This document shows positions 15,262-24,282 of a stretch of DNA of 64,000 bases, piece by piece. Position 1 is the first letter of the stretch. Every line of letters begins with the position of its first letter. The DNA is from Scatosoma sp045127595 (GTDB lineage Bacteria; Bacillota; Clostridia; Christensenellales; Borkfalkiaceae). The stretch covers positions 59,092 through 123,091 of the forward strand of contig JBGVQS010000027.1 of assembly GCA_045127595.1 (NCBI GenBank), written 5' to 3'. The notes beneath the pieces were generated by a model, which saw only the letters and a program-made list of their open reading frames with translations, ran no database searches and was not told the DNA's origin. The translations under genes were made by a program, and so were the position numbers.

Positions 15262-16809
15262 ATGGCGAATTGCAAGAAAACCACTACGAAAAAGACGATG
15301 GCGAACGCGATTGAAATCAAAGAGTCTGTTATAACGGAATTTCCCGCCGCGCAAAAGGAAGAAGATTTGAAACTTTCGGCGAAAAAGAAAATTTTATTTG
15401 TTGCGTCGGAAGCTCGGCCGTTTATTGCTACGGGGGGATTGGCAGACGTTATAGGCTCGTTACCGCCGACGCTTGCCAAAGATCCTGATTATGACGTTAG
15501 GGTGGTTTTGCCTTTGTATTCGGATATTAAAGCGGATATGCGTAGAAAAATGTCCTTTCTCGGTAATATTTACGTGCAGCTTTCTTGGCGTAATCAATAT
15601 TGTGGGATCTTTACCTGCGTAGAAAATGGCGTAACGTTTTATTTTATCGACAACGAATATTATTTTAAGCGTCCTGGGTGTTATGGGTACTACGACGACG
15701 GGGAAAGGTTTGCATTTTTCTCCCGTTCCGTTATGGAAATTTTACCTTTTATTGATTTCTATCCCGAAGTTTTACATTGCCACGATTGGCAGGCTGCCTT
15801 GGCTGCGATTTATTTGAAAACGATATATTGCAAGCGCCCTGAATATCAATTTATTCGTGCGTTATTTACCATTCATAATATCGAATATCAGGGGAAATAT
15901 TCCTTGGATATTATGGGGGATTTATTTGCGATTCCCGAAGAATACCGTTATCTTGTAGAATATGACGATTGCATCAATTTGATGAAAGGCGCGATTGAAT
16001 GTTGCGAGAAATTCTCTACTGTTAGTCCGACTTACGCGAAAGAAATTCAAACCGCACAGTTTGCGCACGGCTTGGAAAGCATTATTCAGCGTAATGCTTT
16101 CAAATTAACGGGAATTTTAAACGGTATCGACGTAGATATGTACAATCCTCAAACGGATAAGGCGCTGTTTGCGAATTATTCTCCCGATAATCTTGAAAAT
16201 AAAAAGATTTGCAAGGCAGAACTGCAAAAAATGCTTGGTTTGCCTGAAAAGAACGTACCGATTATCGCTATGATCACTCGACTTGTTTCTCATAAGGGCT
16301 TAGATTTGGTAAAAGCAGTTGCGGAAGATATTTTACACGAAGACGTGCAATTTGTGCTTCTTGGAACAGGGGACAGCGCTTACGAAGAATATTTCCGCGA
16401 TCTTGGAAAGAGATATGAGGGGAAAGCTTCCGCGAATATCGCTTTTAACGGCGATTTATCGAAGAAGATTTATTCGGGTTCGGATATTTTCTTAATGCCG
16501 TCTATCAGCGAGCCTTGCGGACTTTCGCAAATGATTTCTTCAAGATATGCTACCGTGCCCGTAGTGCGAGAAACTGGCGGATTGTACGACAGCATAAAAC
16601 CCTATGGTAACGGTGGGAACGGATTTACGTTCAGTTCTTGCAATCCTTACGATATGCTTTACGTTATCCATGAAGCCATTGATACGTATAAAAATCCCGA
16701 AGCTTGGCAATCCTTGATGAAAAAGGCGGCTACGACCGACTTTTCATGGTCGCGCTCCGCAGATGAGTATAAAAAGCTTTATGTGGATACTATAAATATG
16801 CAATATTAA
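15262..16809 (+). CDS. glgA: Glycogen synthase (GT5)
   Basis: 515 residues. Transfers glucose from ADP-glucose to growing alpha-1,4 chains. After an N-terminal extension of about 38 lysine- and threonine-rich residues comes KILFVASEARPFIATGGLADV; the usual KTGGL loop is ATGGL here, a variant I believe occurs in other Firmicute enzymes. HDWQAA (near 174), FTIHNIEYQG (near 207), MITRLVSHKGL (near 338) and the C-terminal MPSISEPCGLSQM (near 413) are all present. AGGAAGG precedes the ATG. Downstream of a palindromic repeat, so it may be separated from glgBCD at the transcript level. Confidence 0.95.
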   Translation: MANCKKTTTKKTMANAIEIKESVITEFPAAQKEEDLKLSAKKKILFVASEARPFIATGGLADVIGSLPPTLAKDPDYDVRVVLPLYSDIKADMRRKMSFLGNIYVQLSWRNQYCGIFTCVENGVTFYFIDNEYYFKRPGCYGYYDDGERFAFFSRSVMEILPFIDFYPEVLHCHDWQAALAAIYLKTIYCKRPEYQFIRALFTIHNIEYQGKYSLDIMGDLFAIPEEYRYLVEYDDCINLMKGAIECCEKFSTVSPTYAKEIQTAQFAHGLESIIQRNAFKLTGILNGIDVDMYNPQTDKALFANYSPDNLENKKICKAELQKMLGLPEKNVPIIAMITRLVSHKGLDLVKAVAEDILHEDVQFVLLGTGDSAYEEYFRDLGKRYEGKASANIAFNGDLSKKIYSGSDIFLMPSISEPCGLSQMISSRYATVPVVRETGGLYDSIKPYGNGGNGFTFSSCNPYDMLYVIHEAIDTYKNPEAWQSLMKKAATTDFSWSRSADEYKKLYVDTINMQY

Positions 16810-16864
16810 TTTTGTAAAAATCGCTTTTTGCGTTACTATTCGATAAAATTTAGGAGATATGAAT

Positions 16865-19294
16865 ATGAAAAAAGAACAAATTTCACAAATCGCAACGAAA
16901 GAGCTTATTCAAGGAAAGCTTTCCCGTTATTTCGGCATCGGTCCTTCGGAAGCTCGAAAAGATCAGCTTTATAAAGCTGTCGTCATGAGCGTTCGCGACA
17001 TCATGCTGGAAAAACGCCACAATTTCCATTTAAAAACCAAAGCGGCAAAAGGAAAGCGTGTGTATTACCTTTGCATGGAATTTTTGATGGGGCGCTCCTT
17101 GAAAAACAGCATCTTTAATCTTGGCTTATACGATACTTTTTCCGAAGCGTTAAAAGAATACGACGTTACTTTGGAAGAATTGTACGAGCTTGAACCCGAC
17201 GCAGGGCTTGGAAACGGCGGTCTTGGTCGTTTGGCGGCTTGTTTTATGGACGCTTTGGCGACAGGGGATTATCCTGCTATGGGTTTCTCTATTCGCTATG
17301 ATTACGGTTTGTTCAAACAAAAAATTGTAGAAGGTTGGCAAACGGAATTGCCTGATGTTTGGCTTCCTGGCGGTGAAGTTTGGTTGACGCAAAGAAGCGA
17401 TAAAATTTTTACCGTGAAATTTGACGGCTACATTGAAGAAAAATGGACGGAAAACGGTCTGGAAACAATTTATAGAAACCCCAAAGAAGTCCAAGCGGTT
17501 GCCTATGATATGATGGTGTCTGGTTATGATAGCAAAGCCGTATCCGTGCTTCGTCTTTGGAAGGCTAAAAGTGTTCAAAATTTCGATATGAAATTATTCT
17601 CGCAAGGGGATTACGCTTCGGTTATGAAAGACGATAACGAAGCGGATTTGATTTCCAAAGTTTTGTATCCGGCTGATAATCACGTAGAAGGGAAATCCTT
17701 GCGCTTAAAGCAACAATACTTCCTTGTTTCCGCGTCTTTGCAAAATATTCTCGCTGATCATAAGAGAAGATACGGTTCGGTAAAGCTTTTGCCGAAAATG
17801 GCGGCTATTCACTTAAATGATACGCACCCTGCTTTGGCTATTCCCGAATTAATGCGTTTGTTGATTGACGAAAACGGACTTTCTTGGGAAGAGGCTTGGG
17901 GAATTACGACTGCGTGCTGCGCTTATACGAACCATACGGTTTTGGCGGAAGCTTTAGAAACTTGGCCTGAAGATCTTATTGCGAGAAAATTGCCTCGCAT
18001 CTATATGATTTTAAAAGAAATCAACCGTCGTTTCTGTGAGGATTTATGGGCGCGTTTCCCGGGGGATTGGGATAAAATATCTCGCATGGCGATTATGTCC
18101 TATAATATTGTTAAAATGGCGAATTTTTCCGTACACGGTTCTCATCACGTAAACGGCGTTTCTGGTTTACACAGCGATATTATCAAAGAAAGCATTTTTA
18201 AAGATTTTTATGATTATACGCCTGAAAAATTTACGAACGTTACAAATGGTATAGCGCATAGACGTTGGTTGAATCAATCGAATCCAGAACTTTGTGCGTT
18301 ATTAGACGAATGTATTGGCACGGGATACGCGAAGGACGCTTCAAAGCTCGCGGAATTCAAGAAATTTGAAAACGACGATAGCGTATTAAAGCGTTTGGAT
18401 GAAATTAAAGCGTTAAAGAAAAAGCAATTTGCCGATTTTGCGTATAAAAAGCAAGGGGTGATTATTGATCCGAACACGATTTTCGATGTTCAAGCGAAAC
18501 GTTTGCACGAATATAAACGTCAGCTTTTAAACGTATTGCATATTATCAATGATTATTTGATTTTGAAAGAAAATCCCGATGCGCCGATGCAGCCGAAGAC
18601 TTATATTTTCGCAGCAAAAGCGGCGGCTGGATATTATATGGCAAAGAAGATTATCAAATTGATTTGCTTCCTTGCCGAAGATATTCGTAAAAATCCCAAA
18701 ATTGCAGAAAAATTAAACGTTGTTTATATGGAAGATTACAACGTAACGATGTCCGAAAAATTGATGCCTGCGTCTGAAATTTCCGAACAAATTTCTCTTG
18801 CGGGAAAAGAGGCAAGCGGTACGGGTAATATGAAATTTATGATCAACGGCGCGTTGACGATTGGTACTTTGGACGGCGCAAACGTTGAAATGAGCGAACA
18901 CGTAGGGAATGAAAATATCTTTATTTTCGGCTTAAAGGCGGACGAAGTTGCTGATATTTGGCGTAATGGATATTCCGCAAGCGTTTATTATAACCGTGAT
19001 CCGATGCTCCGCCGTGTTGTGGAAGCGTTAATCGTAGGCTTCAACGGCGAATCTTTTGCCGATATTGCCAACTATTTATTGACAGGTTCTCCGATTGCCG
19101 ATCCGTATATGTGCATGGCTGATTACGAATCGTATCTTGTTACGCAAGATAAACTTTCAAAATTATATGCCGAAGATAAACGCAGCTGGAACCAAAAGGC
19201 GCTTAGAAATATTGCGGCTGCGGGATATTTTGCTGCAGATCGAAGCATAAAGGAATATGCTGAAAATATTTGGAATTTGCAGCCTTTGCATTAA
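16865..19294 (+). CDS. glgP: Glycogen/starch phosphorylase
   Basis: 809 residues from the ATG at 16865, chosen because TAGGAG lies eight bases upstream; an ATG two codons earlier overlaps that site. A pyridoxal-phosphate enzyme (GT35) that releases glucose-1-phosphate from glycogen. FLMGRSLKN, GNGGLGRLAACF (near 116), HLNDTHPA (near 319), NGIAHRRWL (near 461) and the PLP-lysine motif EASGTGNMKF (near 653) are all in place, and length is normal. It completes synthesis and breakdown in one island. Confidence 0.96.
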   Translation: MKKEQISQIATKELIQGKLSRYFGIGPSEARKDQLYKAVVMSVRDIMLEKRHNFHLKTKAAKGKRVYYLCMEFLMGRSLKNSIFNLGLYDTFSEALKEYDVTLEELYELEPDAGLGNGGLGRLAACFMDALATGDYPAMGFSIRYDYGLFKQKIVEGWQTELPDVWLPGGEVWLTQRSDKIFTVKFDGYIEEKWTENGLETIYRNPKEVQAVAYDMMVSGYDSKAVSVLRLWKAKSVQNFDMKLFSQGDYASVMKDDNEADLISKVLYPADNHVEGKSLRLKQQYFLVSASLQNILADHKRRYGSVKLLPKMAAIHLNDTHPALAIPELMRLLIDENGLSWEEAWGITTACCAYTNHTVLAEALETWPEDLIARKLPRIYMILKEINRRFCEDLWARFPGDWDKISRMAIMSYNIVKMANFSVHGSHHVNGVSGLHSDIIKESIFKDFYDYTPEKFTNVTNGIAHRRWLNQSNPELCALLDECIGTGYAKDASKLAEFKKFENDDSVLKRLDEIKALKKKQFADFAYKKQGVIIDPNTIFDVQAKRLHEYKRQLLNVLHIINDYLILKENPDAPMQPKTYIFAAKAAAGYYMAKKIIKLICFLAEDIRKNPKIAEKLNVVYMEDYNVTMSEKLMPASEISEQISLAGKEASGTGNMKFMINGALTIGTLDGANVEMSEHVGNENIFIFGLKADEVADIWRNGYSASVYYNRDPMLRRVVEALIVGFNGESFADIANYLLTGSPIADPYMCMADYESYLVTQDKLSKLYAEDKRSWNQKALRNIAAAGYFAADRSIKEYAENIWNLQPLH

Positions 19295-19324
19295 GTAGTA
19301 AAAATTTCGCATAATAAGTAAAGA

Positions 19325-19355
19325 GGAAAGCCGTAATGATTGATTACGGCTTTCC
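19325..19355 (+). terminator. Hairpin between glgP and the GH13 gene
   Basis: Perfect 13-bp stem GGAAAGCCGTAAT / ATTACGGCTTTCC with a 5-base loop. The T-run is weak, so it may be a partial terminator or an RNA-end stabiliser. Confidence 0.65.
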
Positions 19356-19379
19356 GTTAAATTTATCAAGGAATCATTT

Positions 19380-21263
19380 ATGCCAGTGAATATATATTTT
19401 GATCCGTTAGATATTACCTGTAAAAACGTCATAGGCGCTGTGAAAGCAGGGGAAGTAGTACAATTAACTCTTTTTTCTCTAAAAGGAGCTGCCCCGAAAA
19501 AAAAGTATGGATATTTCCATAGCGAAACGCCCAAAGAAGAAGACTGTTGCGCTCCAAATCAGAAAGCTTATTTCCGTTTTTGCAAAGACGGGGAAGAGGA
19601 AGAACGCATAGAAATGCAAAAAACTTCCTTTGGATGGACAATCTCTTTTACTCCGTATAGTACCGGTTTATATTATTACGGATTCTATATTGAAAACGTA
19701 GGAAATGTCATTTGTGATCATTTAGAATGCGGCTCTATATGCGATTGTCGAAGCGATATGTTTTTGCTTACCGTCTATTCTCATGATTATCAAACGCCGG
19801 AATGGTTTAAAGGCGGCGTTATGTATCAAATTTTCCCTGATCGCTTTTGCAGAGCGGGAAGTATGCCAGACATAAAAGGGCGCATAGAACGTAAATGGGG
19901 TGAAGACCCATATTTTCGTCCAAATGCGCAAGGAAAGGTATTAAACAACGATTTTTTTGGCGGGAATTTTAAGGGAATTGAAAGTAAACTCGATTATTTG
20001 CAAAACCTTGGCGTAACCGTTTTATATTTGAATCCGATTTTTGAAGCGGCATCCAACCATCGCTATGATACTTCCGATTATATGAAAATCGATAAGATTT
20101 TAGGCACGGAGGAAGATTTTCGGCATTTGGTAAATGAAGCAAAAAAGAAAGGAATTAGCGTTATTTTAGACGGCGTATTTAATCATACGGGCGACGATAG
20201 CGTTTATTTTAATAAGTACGGCAATTATCCTTCGATTGGCGCATATCAATCAAAAGAATCTCCGTATTATACGTGGTATTCTTTTCAGGAATTTCCTAAT
20301 AAATACAGTAGTTGGTGGGGAATTGATATTCTTCCCGAAGTAAATGAAAACTCGAAAGAATACCAAGAATTTATTTTTGGAAAAGAGGGTGTGTTATGGA
20401 AATGGCTTGATTTTGGGATTGGCGGATATCGATTAGACGTAGCCGACGAATTGCCTGATTTTTTCTTGAAAAAATTGCGTAAATCGGTTAAAGAAAAGGA
20501 TCCTGACGCCATAATTATCGGGGAAGTTTGGGAAGATGCATCCAATAAAATTGCCTATTCGCAACGTCGAGAATATTTGCACGGCTATGAGCTTGACAGT
20601 GTAATGAATTATCCCTTAAAAGATGCGATAATCCATTATATTCAAACGGGAAACGCTATCAATTTATTGCACACCGTTCGCGTTCTAATCAATCATTATC
20701 CCAAACCTACGCTGGATTGTTTGATGAATATTTTAGGTACACACGATACAAGCCGTATTTTGACGGTATTGGGTGGAATTTATTGTAAAAACAAAGAGGA
20801 AATGGCTTGCGATTGGGCGAAATTGCAGCCTGATGCCAAGCAAAAGGCAATAGAAAAATTAAAAATGGCTGCTGTTTTACAGTTTACTATGCCAGGCATT
20901 CCTTGTATATATTACGGGGATGAAAGCGGTATGGAAGGTCATATTGATCCGTTTTGTCGAAGATGCTTTCCTTGGGGCGATTTAAATGAAAATTTAATTT
21001 CTTTTTATCAAAAACTTGGTGAAATTCGGAAAAATTATAATAATATATTTAAAGATGCCGATTTTCATGAAATTTGCGTAGATGAAGGTTTATTTATTTT
21101 TAAACGGGAAAATAATTTTGGTACAATTTACGTATACGTAAATAATTCTTCAAAAAATTATAAATTAGAATTATCAAACCAAATGCAAGATTGTTTGACA
21201 AATCAAAACGTGAACGGCGATTTAATCGTTCAACCAAATTCTTACGGAATTTTATTTAAATAA
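19380..21263 (+). CDS. GH13 neopullulanase/cyclomaltodextrinase-type alpha-glycosidase
   Basis: 627 residues, no signal peptide, so cytoplasmic. An N-terminal CBM34-like beta domain (about 1-130) precedes the GH13 barrel: GGVMYQIFPDRFCRAG (near 145-160), VFNHTGDD, the nucleophile Asp in GYRLDVADELP (near 352), the acid Glu in IIGEVWED (near 382) and the third Asp in LGTHDTSRIL (near 457). The family hydrolyses maltodextrins, cyclodextrins or pullulan, here probably limit dextrins from glycogen. It has a short C-terminal beta domain. The gene follows glgP after a hairpin. Confidence 0.88.
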   Translation: MPVNIYFDPLDITCKNVIGAVKAGEVVQLTLFSLKGAAPKKKYGYFHSETPKEEDCCAPNQKAYFRFCKDGEEEERIEMQKTSFGWTISFTPYSTGLYYYGFYIENVGNVICDHLECGSICDCRSDMFLLTVYSHDYQTPEWFKGGVMYQIFPDRFCRAGSMPDIKGRIERKWGEDPYFRPNAQGKVLNNDFFGGNFKGIESKLDYLQNLGVTVLYLNPIFEAASNHRYDTSDYMKIDKILGTEEDFRHLVNEAKKKGISVILDGVFNHTGDDSVYFNKYGNYPSIGAYQSKESPYYTWYSFQEFPNKYSSWWGIDILPEVNENSKEYQEFIFGKEGVLWKWLDFGIGGYRLDVADELPDFFLKKLRKSVKEKDPDAIIIGEVWEDASNKIAYSQRREYLHGYELDSVMNYPLKDAIIHYIQTGNAINLLHTVRVLINHYPKPTLDCLMNILGTHDTSRILTVLGGIYCKNKEEMACDWAKLQPDAKQKAIEKLKMAAVLQFTMPGIPCIYYGDESGMEGHIDPFCRRCFPWGDLNENLISFYQKLGEIRKNYNNIFKDADFHEICVDEGLFIFKRENNFGTIYVYVNNSSKNYKLELSNQMQDCLTNQNVNGDLIVQPNSYGILFK

Positions 21264-21284
21264 CGAAAAGTTTATTTTTGAAAG

Positions 21285-21320
21285 ATAACCCCTTTTTGAT
21301 ATTTCAAAATCGGGTTATTT
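21285..21320 (+). terminator. Intrinsic terminator after the GH13 gene
   Basis: ATAACCC (21285-21291) pairs with GGGTTAT (21312-21318), with an inner TTTTGA/TTCAAAA pairing and T's following. Confidence 0.7.
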
Positions 21321-21346
21321 ATTCGTAAAACCTGCATTTTACGAAT
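21321..21346. repeat. Second perfect hairpin downstream of the GH13 gene
   Basis: Perfect 10-bp inverted repeat ATTCGTAAAA / TTTTACGAAT with a 6-base loop directly after the terminator. No T-run; function unknown. Confidence 0.6.
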
Positions 21347-21455
21347 AGTTTAAAATGTTTCCATGTGTAAATCTGTATTTTCCCCCACCGAAGCAATACT
21401 CTGTATATCCTCAAAATTCCCTTTGTTTTAAAGGGGTTTAGGGCGTTTTATAATG

Positions 21456-21530
21456 TTTTCCACAACACTTGAAAATTTGTGGATAAAAAAATCAATAGGT
21501 TTTCGCGAAAATATTTCCCTATGTGGATAT
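21456..21530. other. Cluster of three DnaA-box-like 9-mers
   Basis: TTTTCCACA (21456-21464, one mismatch to TTATCCACA), TGTGGATAA (21478-21486, exact on the minus strand) and TGTGGATAT (21522-21530, one mismatch) lie within 75 bases of AT-rich DNA upstream of the recombinase gene. The remainder of the 21264-21597 gap holds two hairpins and the recombinase promoter. Confidence 0.45.
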
Positions 21531-21562
21531 TGTTTTAACTTTTCGGAAAATATTATTTTCAC

Positions 21563-21591
21563 TTGACATTATTTTTATAAACGTTTATAAT
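21563..21591 (+). promoter_or_regulatory. Consensus sigma-A promoter of the recombinase, apparently leaderless
   Basis: Perfect TTGACA (21563-21568), 17-base spacer, perfect TATAAT (21586-21591). Six bases later comes the ATG at 21598, so the transcription start should fall on the start codon. No ribosome binding site is seen. Confidence 0.8.
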
Positions 21592-21597
21592 GATATT

Positions 21598-22656
21598 ATG
21601 AAACAAGATAACTATTATTTAAACCGAAACATCAACGATATTGATAAAATTGCAGAGCTTTTGAATGAACTCCCCCCCTTTTGCGAAGACTATTTTCTTG
21701 GGGTAGAAACTCGAACAAGTACGCAAACTCGTTTAAAGTATGCGTACGATTTACGTATTTTTTTCGATTTCCTTTGTAAGCGTAAATATAAAAACTTTCA
21801 GCCAACGGAATTGTCTTTGCAGGAATTGGAAAATATTACGCACCATGATATCGAGCTGTTTTTAAGCTATTTATCCCACTATACCTACAATGGAAAACGC
21901 CTTTCCTGCGATGAGCGGGCAAAGGCAAGAAAATTATCGGCTATTCGCGCGATGTTCAAATATTTCTTTAATAAAGATATGATTCGCGTTGATAATTCCG
22001 CCAAAGTTCAAACCCCGAAATTACACACAAAAGAAATTATCCGTTTAGATGGAAGTGAAGTTTCAGAGCTTATCAATATTGCGGAAACGGGTACAGGTTT
22101 GCCGAAACATGCGCAAGGCTACCATAAAAAGACGAAAATCCGTGATACAGCTATTCTTACTCTATTTTTAGGCACGGGAATTCGTATTAGTGAGTTGGTT
22201 GGATTAAACAACGATAGTTTTGATTTTGATGAAAACTCCTTTTTGGTTACTCGAAAAGGCGGAAATCAAGCGATTTTGTACTTTTCAGACGAAGTAAAGT
22301 TTGCCTTAAAGGAATATATTGCAGAAAAAAAGAACGATCCCAAAGTCCCCTTTGACGAAAATGCTTTTTTTCTTTCCATGCAATACAAGCGTATTAATGT
22401 CCGCTCCGTGGAGATTCTTGTTAAAAAATACAGTAAATTGGTTACTCCGCTAAAAAAAATTACCCCCCACAAGCTTCGTAGCACTTACGGCACGAGATTG
22501 TACAATGAAACGAAAGATATTTATATTGTTGCCGACGTTTTGGGGCATCGAGACGTTAATACGACAAAGAAACACTATGCTGCAATCACGCAGGAGAATC
22601 GGAAACGTGTTGCTAATGTGGTAAAACTTCGTCAAGACGACGATTCGGAAGAATAA
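21598..22656 (+). CDS. XerC/XerD-type tyrosine recombinase
   Basis: 352 residues from the ATG at 21598; a longer frame passes through the promoter. An N-terminal SAM-like core-binding domain (about 20-130) is followed by the catalytic domain with the active-site Arg in GTGIRISEL, Lys in VTRKGGNQ, His and Arg in HKLRSTYGT, His in LGHRDVNTTKKHY and the nucleophile Tyr at its end. Xer proteins resolve chromosome dimers at dif; this may be the housekeeping Xer of the cell, since no phage or transposon genes surround it. It is slightly longer than XerD, with an insertion after the first helices. hflX follows 4 bases later. Confidence 0.88.
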   Translation: MKQDNYYLNRNINDIDKIAELLNELPPFCEDYFLGVETRTSTQTRLKYAYDLRIFFDFLCKRKYKNFQPTELSLQELENITHHDIELFLSYLSHYTYNGKRLSCDERAKARKLSAIRAMFKYFFNKDMIRVDNSAKVQTPKLHTKEIIRLDGSEVSELINIAETGTGLPKHAQGYHKKTKIRDTAILTLFLGTGIRISELVGLNNDSFDFDENSFLVTRKGGNQAILYFSDEVKFALKEYIAEKKNDPKVPFDENAFFLSMQYKRINVRSVEILVKKYSKLVTPLKKITPHKLRSTYGTRLYNETKDIYIVADVLGHRDVNTTKKHYAAITQENRKRVANVVKLRQDDDSEE

Positions 22657-22660
22657 TTTT

Positions 22661-23914
22661 ATGATTGAAAATTTAAAAACTGAGCTTGAAAAAATATATA
22701 TCATACAGCCTATTACCCAAGAAAATGCAAAAAATTATTCGATTTTACAGGAAGAAGCAGTCGCTCTCATTGAAAGTGCGGGGGCTATATACGTTGGAAC
22801 GATTTATCAAAACGTGAAGGAAATCAATCCAGCAACCTATATTGGGGAAGGAAAACTTCAAGAGCTGAATGAAATACTTGCTGAATTTGACGAGATAACC
22901 GTATTATTTAACGGAGAATTATCCCCTTCGCAAACGCTGAATATTTCCGCTGCCATTAACAATCGAAAGGTTATCGACCGTACAACGCTGATTTTGGATA
23001 TATTCGCAAAAAATGCACAAAGCAGCGAAGGAAAATTGCAGGTTGAATTGGCGCAATTAAAATATATTTATCCTCGATTAAAAGGCAAAGGCGCGGCGCT
23101 TTCGCGCTTAGGTGGCGGGGTTGGAACTCGTGGCCCCGGGGAAACACAGCTTGAAACGGATAGGCGGTATATTCGCGGTAGATTAAAATATTTAGAAAAC
23201 CGTTTAAAGGAAATGGAAAAACGCCGTAGTTTGCAAACGGATAGACGCAAAAAGACGGACGTAAAGACGATTGCGCTTGTCGGTTATACGAATACGGGAA
23301 AATCAACTTTATTAAATTTGTTGACGGATTCGGACGTATACGTCAAAAATGAATTATTTGCAACGCTTGATCCTACCGCAAGAAAATTTTCTATTGAAGG
23401 AATTGATTTTTTATTGGTGGATACGGTTGGCTTTTTGCAGGCGCTCCCCCATAATTTGATTGAAGCCTTTAAATCTACCTTAGAAAGCGCGTTGCATTGT
23501 GATCTTGCCTTAATAGTTTGCGACGCAACGGGCGAGTATGAAATGCAAATGGCAACCACATTAAACACCCTTTCTGAAATGGACTTCCAGTCCCCCTATT
23601 TACTTGTTATGAATAAAAGCGAGGGTATGGAAGCTACTTCTGTTTTGCCGTTTGGCTCAATTCCCATATCCGCAAAAGAAAATATAGGGATTGACCTTTT
23701 AAAACGTGAAATTTTACGTAAATTCAATAAGGATTTTATCTTTTGCGAGTTATTCATCCCCTATGAACAAATGAACGAATATGCACAAATTAAGCCATAT
23801 ATAACGGAACGTAATATTTCCTATGAAGATCGTGGGCAAACGGTTGACGCTGTTGTTGAAACGAAATACGCGGAAAAAATCACGCAGTTTTGTATTTCTC
23901 GAAAGGAAATTTGA
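22661..23914 (+). CDS. hflX: GTPase HflX
   Basis: 417 residues. A ribosome-associated GTPase that splits stalled 70S ribosomes under stress. The HflX-specific N-terminal domain shows GEGKLQEL and NGELSPSQ; then comes the glycine-rich loop RLGGGVGTRGPGETQLETDRR (about 146-166), a coiled basic linker, and the G domain with P-loop GYTNTGKST (about 208-216), DTVGF (about 252-256) and NKSE (about 305-308). The C-terminal domain is normal. It is 4 bases after the recombinase gene and ends at a bidirectional terminator. Confidence 0.94.
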   Translation: MIENLKTELEKIYIIQPITQENAKNYSILQEEAVALIESAGAIYVGTIYQNVKEINPATYIGEGKLQELNEILAEFDEITVLFNGELSPSQTLNISAAINNRKVIDRTTLILDIFAKNAQSSEGKLQVELAQLKYIYPRLKGKGAALSRLGGGVGTRGPGETQLETDRRYIRGRLKYLENRLKEMEKRRSLQTDRRKKTDVKTIALVGYTNTGKSTLLNLLTDSDVYVKNELFATLDPTARKFSIEGIDFLLVDTVGFLQALPHNLIEAFKSTLESALHCDLALIVCDATGEYEMQMATTLNTLSEMDFQSPYLLVMNKSEGMEATSVLPFGSIPISAKENIGIDLLKREILRKFNKDFIFCELFIPYEQMNEYAQIKPYITERNISYEDRGQTVDAVVETKYAEKITQFCISRKEI

Positions 23915-23921
23915 GAATTTA

Positions 23922-23947
23922 AAAAGGAAGCCGAAAGGCTTCCTTTT
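23922..23947. terminator. Bidirectional intrinsic terminator
   Basis: Perfect 11-bp stem AAAAGGAAGCC / GGCTTCCTTTT with a GAAA loop, between convergent hflX and the cysteine-rich gene. Confidence 0.9.
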
Positions 23948-23953
23948 ATACGA

Positions 23954-24145
23954 TCAGTTTTCTTTATACTCCGACGGATTCATGTAGATTTTATCAATCT
24001 TAATAGACGCAACGTCGTCCATTTCAATACATTTACCGCAATTATCGCAAATCTTCGTTTCGTCTAAATCGCAAGTTTCACATTCCAAACAGCCGATACA
24101 TTCTCTTTCATATAATACGCAGGGATCACCTAATTTTCTTTCCAT
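23954..24145 (-). CDS. Small cysteine-rich (ferredoxin-like or zinc) protein of unknown role
   Basis: A 63-residue acidic protein with eight cysteines: Cys9, then 16, 19, 22 and 25 in a C-x2-C-x2-C-x2-C run, then 33, 36 and 39. The pattern suggests an iron-sulfur cluster or zinc. Similar short proteins are common in Clostridia but I know of no assigned function. It has a clear ribosome binding site (AAGGATAG) and its own promoter, divergent from lexA. Confidence 0.72.
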   Translation of the reverse strand: MERKLGDPCVLYERECIGCLECETCDLDETKICDNCGKCIEMDDVASIKIDKIYMNPSEYKEN

Positions 24146-24172
24146 AAACCTATCCTTAATATTTTTTCTTCT

Positions 24173-24200
24173 ATTATATCATAAAATTAAAAAAAATCAA
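24173..24200 (-). promoter_or_regulatory. Sigma-A promoter of the cysteine-rich protein gene
   Basis: Minus-strand TTGATT (24195-24200), 16-base spacer, TATAAT (24173-24178). Confidence 0.65.
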
Positions 24201-24211
24201 GCAAAAAGTAT

Positions 24212-24250
24212 AAACATTTGTTTGCTTTTTTAAAAAAAATATGCTATAAT
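24212..24250 (+). promoter_or_regulatory. lexA: lexA promoter with a possible LexA operator
   Basis: TTGCTT (24222-24227), 17-base spacer, TATAAT (24245-24250) with an extended TGC. A palindrome AAACATTTGTTT (24212-24223) overlaps the -35 box. It resembles the Gram-positive SOS box GAAC-N4-GTTC with both outer G/C pairs changed to A/T, so autorepression by LexA is plausible. Confidence 0.6.
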
Positions 24251-24282
24251 ATACTCGAACCAAGAAATCAGGAGGATTTTTT

